From positions 1,456,001-1,520,000 of the forward strand of contig NZ_JABWQX020000001.1 of the NCBI RefSeq assembly GCF_014268655.2: 64,000 nucleotides of DNA, written 5' to 3'. Origin of the DNA: Pseudomonas marvdashtae. GTDB taxonomy: Bacteria > Pseudomonadota > Gammaproteobacteria > Pseudomonadales > Pseudomonadaceae. Position numbers and translations under genes: made by a program. The notes beneath the pieces are model-generated. The model saw only the letters and a list, made by a program, of their open reading frames with translations. It was not told the DNA's origin and made no database searches. Position 1 is the first letter of the stretch. Every line of letters begins with the position of its first letter. This document shows positions 58,352 to 64,000 of this stretch, piece by piece.

Positions 58352-59377
58352 ATGACTGAACAGCGCCCGATTGCGGTCCTGGGAGGCGGGAGTTTCGGCA
58401 CCGCCGTGGCCAACCTGCTGGCGGAAAATGGCCACGCGGTACGCCAATGGATGCGTGACCCGGAGCAGGCCGAGGCCATCCGCGTGAACCGGGAGAATCC
58501 GCGTTACCTCAAAGGCATCAAGGTCCGACCTGAAGTGGAGCCCGTCACTGACTTGCAGGCGACACTTGAGGGCAGCGATCTGTTCTTTGTCGCCTTGCCC
58601 TCCAGCGCCTTGCGCTCGGTATTGGCGGCGCATGCCGAACGCTTGAGCGGAAAACTGCTGGTGAGCCTGACCAAAGGCATCGAGGCACAGAGCTTCAAGC
58701 TGATGAGCGAAATCCTCGAAGAGATCGCTCCCAAGGCGCGCATCGGCGTGATTTCCGGGCCGAACCTGGCGCGCGAGATCGCCGAACATGCACTGACCGC
58801 CACCGTGGTCGCCAGTGAAGACGAAGAACTGTGCCAGCGGGTCCAGGCGGCACTGCATGGCCGCACCTTCCGCGTCTACGCCAGTGCTGACCGTTTCGGC
58901 GTGGAATTGGGCGGGGCGTTGAAAAATGTCTATGCAATCATCGCCGGCATGGCGGTCGCGCTGGGCATGGGTGAGAACACCAAGAGCATGCTGATCACCC
59001 GGGCGCTGGCGGAAATGACCCGTTTTGCCGTCAGCCAGGGCGCCAACCCGATGACTTTCCTCGGGCTGGCCGGGGTGGGCGATTTGATCGTCACCTGTTC
59101 CTCGCCCAAGAGCCGCAACTACCAGGTGGGTTTCGCTCTCGGCCAAGGGCTGAGCCTGGATGAGGCGGTGTCGCGCCTGGGCGAAGTGGCCGAGGGCGTC
59201 AATACCCTCAAGGTGCTCAAGGCCAAGTCCCAGGAGGCCGGCGTCTACATGCCATTGGTCGCCGGGCTGCACGCGATTCTGTTCGAAGGGCGGACGCTGG
59301 AACAGGTCATCGAACTGTTGATGCGCGGCGAGCCGAAGACCGACGTCGATTTCATTTCCACCAGCGGTTTCAACTGA
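58352..59377 (+). CDS. gpsA: Glycerol-3-phosphate dehydrogenase [NAD(P)+]
   Basis: 341 residues from the ATG ([23 protein letters not shown]); the frame is open earlier but without a ribosome site. NAD motif [28 protein letters not shown], the catalytic Lys region [14 protein letters not shown], and [14 protein letters not shown]. Makes glycerol-3-phosphate for phospholipids. A good -10 TATAAT lies at 58307-58312. It precedes DUF4389 and sixA. Confidence 0.95.
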   Translation: MTEQRPIAVLGGGSFGTAVANLLAENGHAVRQWMRDPEQAEAIRVNRENPRYLKGIKVRPEVEPVTDLQATLEGSDLFFVALPSSALRSVLAAHAERLSGKLLVSLTKGIEAQSFKLMSEILEEIAPKARIGVISGPNLAREIAEHALTATVVASEDEELCQRVQAALHGRTFRVYASADRFGVELGGALKNVYAIIAGMAVALGMGENTKSMLITRALAEMTRFAVSQGANPMTFLGLAGVGDLIVTCSSPKSRNYQVGFALGQGLSLDEAVSRLGEVAEGVNTLKVLKAKSQEAGVYMPLVAGLHAILFEGRTLEQVIELLMRGEPKTDVDFISTSGFN

Positions 59378-59404
59378 TTCCTTGACCGCAAGCAGGAGCG
59401 AACC

Positions 59405-59752
59405 ATGAACGATCCAAAAGGGCAGCCTCAGTACGAATCCATCCTGCTGCGTGTGCTGTGGATGGTGATTTACCTGCTGGTCTGGCAGGTGGCGCAATTC
59501 ATTCTCGGCGCCGTAGTGCTGGTGCAGTTGATCTATCGGTTGATCTACGGCGCACCCAGCGCCAGCTTGATGAATTTCGGCGACGGCCTGAGCCAGTTCC
59601 TGGCGCAGATCGGCCGCTTTGGCACGTTCCACAGCGACCAGAAACCCTGGCCGTTCGCCGACTGGCCGACTCCACGGACACCCGAAGGCGAAGCGCCTCA
59701 CACCGTGGCGCCGGCGCCGCATCCAGTCCGCGACGAGGAGCCAAAGCTATGA
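59405..59752 (+). CDS. DUF4389 membrane protein
   Basis: 115 residues. The family core is ESILLRVLWMVIYLLVWQVAQFILGAVVLVQLIYRLIYGAPS (one or two membrane helices) followed by LMNFGDGLSQFLAQIGRFGTFHSDQKPWPFADWP and a Pro-rich tail. Uncharacterised. Starts 27 bases after gpsA and its stop overlaps the sixA ATG. Confidence 0.87.
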   Translation: MNDPKGQPQYESILLRVLWMVIYLLVWQVAQFILGAVVLVQLIYRLIYGAPSASLMNFGDGLSQFLAQIGRFGTFHSDQKPWPFADWPTPRTPEGEAPHTVAPAPHPVRDEEPKL

Positions 59753-60201
59753 AACTATGGGTATTGCGTCATGGTGAGGCCGAGCCCCACGGCGTTCGTC
59801 CCGATCCGGAGCGGGTGTTGACGGTGCATGGTCGCGAAGAAGTGCTGCGCAGCGCCGGTCGGTTGATGGGCGAGCCGTTGCGGGTCATCTATGCCAGCCC
59901 CTACGTGCGGGCCCAGCAGACCGCGCAATTAGTGCGTGAAGCGTTGGGGTTCGAGCCTGAGCTGATTACCGTGGACTGGTTGACGCCCGATACCCGACCG
60001 ACCGATGTGCCGAAACATCTGAAGGATCAGGATGACGTGCTGTTGGTCAGCCACAACCCGCTGGTGGGCAGCTTGCTGGGCTTGTTGCAGCACGGTCACT
60101 TGCAGCAGCCCGAGCAGGTGCAAACGGCTGGGCTGGCCGAGCTTGAAGGTGACCTGCCGTTGGCCGGTGCGATGAAGCTCGAAAGCCTTAAGCATCCCTG
60201 A
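59749..60201 (+). CDS. sixA: Phosphohistidine phosphatase
   Basis: 150 residues, RHG-motif phosphatase: the phospho-accepting His in LWVLRHGEAEPHG, Arg-containing VIYASPYVRAQQTAQLV, and the second His in VLLVSHNPLVGSLLG. SixA removes phosphate from Hpt-domain histidines in two-component phosphorelays. It overlaps the DUF4389 gene by 4 bases and has GAGGAG upstream. The shortness of the protein fits SixA rather than a phosphoglycerate mutase. Confidence 0.88.
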   Translation: MKLWVLRHGEAEPHGVRPDPERVLTVHGREEVLRSAGRLMGEPLRVIYASPYVRAQQTAQLVREALGFEPELITVDWLTPDTRPTDVPKHLKDQDDVLLVSHNPLVGSLLGLLQHGHLQQPEQVQTAGLAELEGDLPLAGAMKLESLKHP

Positions 60202-60245
60202 AAAACCACTTGCCGGAACATAAAAATCAAAAAGGAAGGGCAACG

Positions 60246-60689
60246 ATGAGTCTGTGGCGCACCACCCCCAATATCGAACAGTTGAACGCTGCCGGTAAGA
60301 ACACCATCAGCGAAGTGCTGGACATCCGTTTCGAGTCGTTCGACGACGAGTCCCTGACCGCCAGCATGGTGGTCGATCACCGCACCCACCAGCCGTTCGG
60401 CCTGCTGCATGGCGGCGCTTCGGTGGTGTTGGCCGAAACGGTCGGATCCATGGCCGCCTACCTTTGCGTCGACACCAGCAAGTTCTACTGCGTGGGCCTG
60501 GAAATCAATGCCAATCACCTGCGCGGAGTGCGCAGCGGTCGCGTCACGGCCACGGCCCGCTCGGTTCACCTGGGCCGCACCACCCAGGTCTGGGACATCC
60601 GCCTGATCAACGATGACGGCAAGGTCAATTGCGTATCGCGCCTGACCATGGCGGTGGTGCCGTTGGGTGAGCAGCCGCCTGGGCGCTAA
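60246..60689 (+). CDS. Hotdog-fold thioesterase (PA1618-like)
   Basis: 147 residues from the ATG with AAGGAAGGG upstream. HQPFGLLHGGASVVLAETVGSMAAYL is the PaaI/4HBT signature, with Glu as the catalytic acid; LEINANHLRGVRSGRVTATARSVHLGRTTQVWDI follows. Similar proteins cleave 1,4-dihydroxynaphthoyl-CoA or aryl/acyl-CoAs. Corresponds in position and sequence type to PA1618. Confidence 0.88.
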   Translation: MSLWRTTPNIEQLNAAGKNTISEVLDIRFESFDDESLTASMVVDHRTHQPFGLLHGGASVVLAETVGSMAAYLCVDTSKFYCVGLEINANHLRGVRSGRVTATARSVHLGRTTQVWDIRLINDDGKVNCVSRLTMAVVPLGEQPPGR

Positions 60690-60765
60690 AAGCTACAAGC
60701 TATAAGCTACAAGCGAAGCAGGCCTGCGTTTACTGGCAGCGTGAGGCTTGCAGCTTGCAGCTTGA
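60690..60765. repeat. AAGCTACAAGC-type repeat block, hairpin-forming
   Basis: Left half AGCTACAAGCTATAAGCTACAAGC and right half GCTTGCAGCTTGCAGCTT can pair around a GC-rich loop. The same unit type occurs at 41691-41741. It lies between the thioesterase and the hydrolase gene. Confidence 0.65.
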
Positions 60766-60859
60766 ATCCAGCTGTCATCATTCCTGTCAGTTACGGTCAT
60801 TGCCGCGCTACGGGGTTCTGCGCACAATCGGTTGCAGTTCTCGCAATGGATCGGCCTAC

Positions 60860-61651
60860 ATGTCACAGGTGTTTTTCGCCCACGCCAATGGTTTTCCCTC
60901 GGCCACCTACGGCAAGCTGTTCGCCGCGTTGGCGCCGCAATACGCTGTCGCTCATCTTGAGTTGCACGGCCATGACCCGCGATTTCCGGTGGATGACAAC
61001 TGGAACAACCTGGTGGACGAACTGATTCATCACCTCGAACAACAACCGGGGCCGGTATGGGGCGTGGGCCACTCTCTAGGCGGCGTGCTGCACCTTCACG
61101 CAGCGTTGCGATGCCCTCGGCTGTATCGGGGCGTGGTCATGCTCGATTCGCCGGTGCTGACCCGCGCGGACCGTTGGGTGATCCTCGCCGCCAAGCGCCT
61201 GGGGTTCATTGATCGCCTGACCCCGGCCGGGCGGACTCTGGGCCGGCGCGAGGAGTTCAACGATCTCGAATCGGCGCGGGCCTATTTTGCCGGCAAGACG
61301 CTGTTTCGCGGTTTCGATCCGGAGTGCTTCGAAGCGTACCTGCAGCATGGCTTGCAGCCCGTCGGCGATCGGTTGCGACTGCGCTTTGACCCGGCCACGG
61401 AAATCAGCATCTACCGCGGCGTGCCGCACACCAGTCCAGGTCTGGCTCTAAAGCTGCAAGTGCCGCTGGCGGTGGTGCGAGGCCGGCAGAGCCGGGTGGT
61501 GATGCGTCATCACACCCGTTCGGTAGGACGCATGCCCTTGGGCGAATCCCTGACCATGCCTGGCGGCCACATGTTTCCGCTTGAGCACCCCCAGGACACG
61601 GCCACGCTGATCAAGGAGCTGCTCCAGCGCTGGGAAGGGCAGCGAGCATGA
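60860..61651 (+). CDS. Alpha/beta hydrolase, first of a pair
   Basis: 263 residues from the ATG (MSQVFFAHANGFPSATYGKL); the frame is open upstream through the repeat block. Nucleophile elbow GVGHSLGGVLHLHAAL, oxyanion region AHANGFPS, and terminal His in MPGGHMFPLEHPQDT. Matches the PA1621/PA1622 hydrolase pair in position. Its stop overlaps the next gene's ATG. Substrate unknown. Confidence 0.87.
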   Translation: MSQVFFAHANGFPSATYGKLFAALAPQYAVAHLELHGHDPRFPVDDNWNNLVDELIHHLEQQPGPVWGVGHSLGGVLHLHAALRCPRLYRGVVMLDSPVLTRADRWVILAAKRLGFIDRLTPAGRTLGRREEFNDLESARAYFAGKTLFRGFDPECFEAYLQHGLQPVGDRLRLRFDPATEISIYRGVPHTSPGLALKLQVPLAVVRGRQSRVVMRHHTRSVGRMPLGESLTMPGGHMFPLEHPQDTATLIKELLQRWEGQRA

Positions 61652-62499
61652 ATGCCGTCGAAGAGGTTCGCTTGAGCCTGCCTCATATTGAACTGGCGGC
61701 CCACCTGTTCGGGCCGGAAGATGGCCGACCGGTGATCGCCTTGCATGGCTGGCTGGACAATGCCAACAGTTTCGCCCGGCTGGCACCGAGGCTTGAGGGC
61801 GTGCGAGTCATTGCCCTGGACATGGCCGGTCACGGTCATTCCGGTCACCGCCCGCCTGGCGCCGGCTACGCCCTGTGGGACTACGCGCATGATGTGCTGC
61901 AAGTCGCTGAACAACTGGGCTTGAAGCGTTTTGCCTTGCTGGGGCATTCCATGGGCGCGATTGTTTCGCTGGTATTGGCCGGCGCGTTGCCCGAGCGGAT
62001 TACGCACCTGGGCTTGATTGACGGAGTGATTCCTCCTACGGCTAAAGGCGATAATGCGGCGGAGCGCATGGGCATGGCCTTGCAGGCGCAGATGGAGCTG
62101 CAACAAAAACGCAAACCGGTCTACAAAACCCTCGACCGGGCCATCGAAGCCCGCATGAAAGGGCTGGTGGCGGTCAGCCGCGAAGCCGCCGAGCTGCTGG
62201 CCCAGCGCGGACTGATGCCGGTGCCGGGGGGCTACACCTGGCGCACCGACAACCGGCTGACCTTGCCCTCACCGCTGCGCCTGACCGATGAACAAGCCAT
62301 GGCCTTCGTGGCTCGGGTCGCTTGTCCTGCTCATCTGGTGGTGGCGGCCAACGGCATGCTTGCCCAGCACCCCGAGTTGCTGGAGCGTCTACCCTTCAGT
62401 CATGAACAGCTGCCTGGCGGTCATCATTTGCACCTGAACGACGAGGTCGGTGCCGCGCTTGTAGCAGACTGTTTCAATCGGTTCTTCAGCGTTTCTTGA
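61648..62499 (+). CDS. Alpha/beta hydrolase, second of a pair
   Basis: 283 residues. Motifs: VIALHGWLDNANSFARLAPRL (oxyanion loop), IALDMAGHGHSGHRPPG, nucleophile LLGHSMGAIVSLVLAGALPE, and terminal His in LPGGHHLHLNDEVG. A classic esterase or serine hydrolase fold. Coupled to the preceding hydrolase by ATGA overlap. No substrate can be inferred. Confidence 0.88.
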   Translation: MNAVEEVRLSLPHIELAAHLFGPEDGRPVIALHGWLDNANSFARLAPRLEGVRVIALDMAGHGHSGHRPPGAGYALWDYAHDVLQVAEQLGLKRFALLGHSMGAIVSLVLAGALPERITHLGLIDGVIPPTAKGDNAAERMGMALQAQMELQQKRKPVYKTLDRAIEARMKGLVAVSREAAELLAQRGLMPVPGGYTWRTDNRLTLPSPLRLTDEQAMAFVARVACPAHLVVAANGMLAQHPELLERLPFSHEQLPGGHHLHLNDEVGAALVADCFNRFFSVS

Positions 62500-62548
62500 C
62501 TTGCGCCGGGCAAGTGCCGAGGCTGGGCGGGTTGAAAGGGAGCCAACC

Positions 62549-62632
62549 ATGACAGATATCCATCCACTCGCCTTGCTGCGCATTGACGAACGCCTTTGCG
62601 TCGCGCAGATCCAGGCTAAGTCCATCCGATGA
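62549..62632 (+). CDS. 27-residue ORF coupled to the DUF4892 gene
   Basis: MTDIHPLALLRIDERLCVAQ plus IQAKSIR, with GGGAG 7 bases before the ATG, and a TGA that overlaps the next gene's ATG (ATGA). DUF4892 has no ribosome site of its own, so this short frame is probably translated and needed for coupling. Not recognised as a family; it could be a leader peptide or the remnant of a larger gene. Confidence 0.45.
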   Translation: MTDIHPLALLRIDERLCVAQIQAKSIR

Positions 62633-63447
62633 AACCGACCATTCAATCATTCGTCCTGTTGGCGCTGGCCTGTCTCGGCCCGGCAGCGTTGGCCGCCGAT
62701 GTGCCCGGTAGCCGGGACCTCGAACGCGTACCACGCATGCCCGACGCGCAGATCGTCGATTACCGGCAAACCAGCGACCTGGAGCGCATCTACCCGATGG
62801 GGTCGATCCGCAGGATCAGCGGCCAGTTGCGTTTCGACGGGCAGGTCGATGCCCGTGGCAACGCGACGTCAGTGACCTACGAATTGCCGCCGGAACATTC
62901 CGCCACCCAAGCCTTTACCGCTGCGCGCGAAGCCTTGCAAAAGCAGGGCGCCGAGCTGTTGTTCTGGTGCCAGGCCCGCGATTGCGGCGAAAGCAGCCTG
63001 TGGGCCAACGACGTATTCGGCAATGCCAAGCTCTATGGCGCCGATAACGGTCAGGCCTACCTGTTGCTGCGCCTGGCGCCGCCTGCGGACAACACACTGA
63101 TCGCGCTGTATGCGATAACCCGTGGCAACCGCAAGGCGTACCTGCACATCGAGCAGTTCGAAGCGGGCGCGCCCTTGGGGAACGTCCTGCCGACATCGGC
63201 GACACTGCTGCGCCAGCTCAAGGACACCGGTGTGCTGGATTTGCCGCGTCTGGCCGGCGAGCCGGATGACGCCTGGTTACGCCTGCTGTCCCGGGCCCTG
63301 AACCTGGATACGGGCCTGCGAGTCAGCATCGCTGGCCCGCACGCCGAGGCTTGGCGCCAGGCCTTGGTCGATCAGGGTGTCCGCGCGGCAAGGATGGAGG
63401 CTACCAGGAGTGACGCAGCGGGCCTGCACGTTGAATTGATGCGATAA
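62629..63447 (+). CDS. DUF4892 secreted protein
   Basis: 272 residues: signal peptide (FVLLALACLGPAALA), then SRDLERVPRMPDAQIVDYRQTSDLERIYPMGSIRRISGQLRFDG, a hallmark of DUF4892, and a pair of cysteines in LLFWCQARDCGESSLWANDVFGNAKLYG that may form a disulfide. The rest resembles a lipoprotein-like OmpA-linked fold, but no OmpA domain is present. Function unknown; probably periplasmic. Confidence 0.83.
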   Translation: MKPTIQSFVLLALACLGPAALAADVPGSRDLERVPRMPDAQIVDYRQTSDLERIYPMGSIRRISGQLRFDGQVDARGNATSVTYELPPEHSATQAFTAAREALQKQGAELLFWCQARDCGESSLWANDVFGNAKLYGADNGQAYLLLRLAPPADNTLIALYAITRGNRKAYLHIEQFEAGAPLGNVLPTSATLLRQLKDTGVLDLPRLAGEPDDAWLRLLSRALNLDTGLRVSIAGPHAEAWRQALVDQGVRAARMEATRSDAAGLHVELMR

Positions 63448-63507
63448 GCTCTAGCGGGGGAGGCGCTTGACGTCGTACCCCCGTCATCTATTTTTTCGAG
63501 ATCTTTC

Positions 63508-64000
63508 ATGCTCAATAACGATCGGCTTTTGGTGCAGATCCTGCTCCTGGTGTTGTTCGGAGCAAGCCTTTGGGTAATGGCTCCGTTCTGGTCGGCGCTG
63601 TTCTGGGGCGCTGTGCTGGCGTTTGCCAGTTGGCCGCTGATGCGCTTGCTGACGCGTTGGGTCCATGGCCGTGAGTCCCTGGCGGCGGCGTTGCTGACGG
63701 TAGGCTGGATGTTGCTGGTGGCGGTGCCGTTGGTGTGGCTGGGGTTCAACCTGGCCGATCATGTGCGCGATGCCACGGCCTTCATCAAGGACGTCCAGGT
63801 CGACGGCCTGCCCGAAGCGCCCGAGTGGCTGGCCGGTGTGCCATTGGTGGGCGGACGGCTGGTGACGCTCTGGGACAGCATCGACCAGCAAGGTGCGGCG
63901 ATGATGGCTTCCGTCAAACCGTACCTGGGACGCGTCGGCAACTGGTTGCTGGCCCGCAGTGCGCAAATTGGCGGCGGGATCCTCGAACTGACCCTGAGCA
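63508..64000 (+). CDS. AI-2E family transporter (PerM-like), 3' truncated by window end
   Basis: 164 residues are visible from the ATG (MLNNDRLLVQILLLVLFGAS) to the right edge without a stop. Membrane helices: the first at 7-27, a second at APFWSALFWGAVLAFASWPLM, a third at LLTVGWMLLVAVPLVWLGF, then a long periplasmic loop (DHVRDATAFIKDVQVDGLPEAPEWLAG). This order is typical of AI-2E/UPF0118 permeases, whose substrates vary. No ribosome site better than TCGAGATC is seen. Confidence 0.82.
   Translation, partial: MLNNDRLLVQILLLVLFGASLWVMAPFWSALFWGAVLAFASWPLMRLLTRWVHGRESLAAALLTVGWMLLVAVPLVWLGFNLADHVRDATAFIKDVQVDGLPEAPEWLAGVPLVGGRLVTLWDSIDQQGAAMMASVKPYLGRVGNWLLARSAQIGGGILELTLS

Overview
The window reads as chromosomal DNA from a fluorescent Pseudomonas (P. 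fluorescens group). The GC-rich codon use, the protein sequences, and two blocks whose gene order I recognise from P. aeruginosa (a PA1413-PA1422-like block and PA1580-PA1622-like blocks) all point there. No database search was possible, so family names rest on motifs and remembered homologues, and PA numbers are from memory.

Layout. 1-6659: the tail of a LysR regulator; a 42-codon gene resembling PA1414, the locus of the low-oxygen sRNA SicX in P. aeruginosa, with an ANR-box-like site and a very strong terminator; then a 4-guanidinobutyrate locus (gbuA, a SnoaL-like gene, two cation symporters) divergent from its LysR regulator gbuR, with a clear dyad operator between them. 6662-7258: a DTW-domain protein. 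7384-19923: a complete Lap/Map-type adhesion module: HlyD-type adaptor, type I ABC exporter, TolC-like channel and a divergent 2370-residue RTX adhesin with an N-terminal retention module, a TAAG LapG-type cleavage motif, two families of internal repeats and a von Willebrand A domain. 20000-28396: small membrane and regulatory genes, an MlaA-like protein without a lipobox next to an alpha/beta hydrolase, an orphan glycine-betaine binding protein (betX-like), and DUF485-actP.

28591-41627 is the TCA block: gltA divergent from sdhCDAB-sucAB-lpd-sucCD, with RNA hairpins in several spacers. 41969-51127: a branched-chain amino-acid carrier, DUF599, a small lipoprotein, two hotdog thioesterases, htpG, a dienelactone-hydrolase-like enzyme, pirin, a secreted amidohydrolase and DUF3859. 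51200-58152, minus strand: fabA-fabB, then a tightly overlapping operon of TonB-dependent receptor, periplasmic binding protein and a hybrid histidine kinase in the position of PA1611 (the RetS-interacting kinase of P. aeruginosa). 58352-64000: gpsA, DUF4389, sixA, a thioesterase, two alpha/beta hydrolases, a 27-codon coupled ORF, DUF4892 and the start of an AI-2E family transporter.

How it fits together. Much of the window is core metabolism. The most distinctive parts are the adhesin export and retention module, the receptor-binding protein-kinase operon that may feed a ligand signal into the Gac/Rsm biofilm network, the SicX-like locus, and structured RNA leaders in the TCA operon. REP-type palindromes occur at 2531, 7257, 19950, 48412 and 50464. 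I found no insertion sequences, prophage, CRISPR array, rRNA or tRNA.
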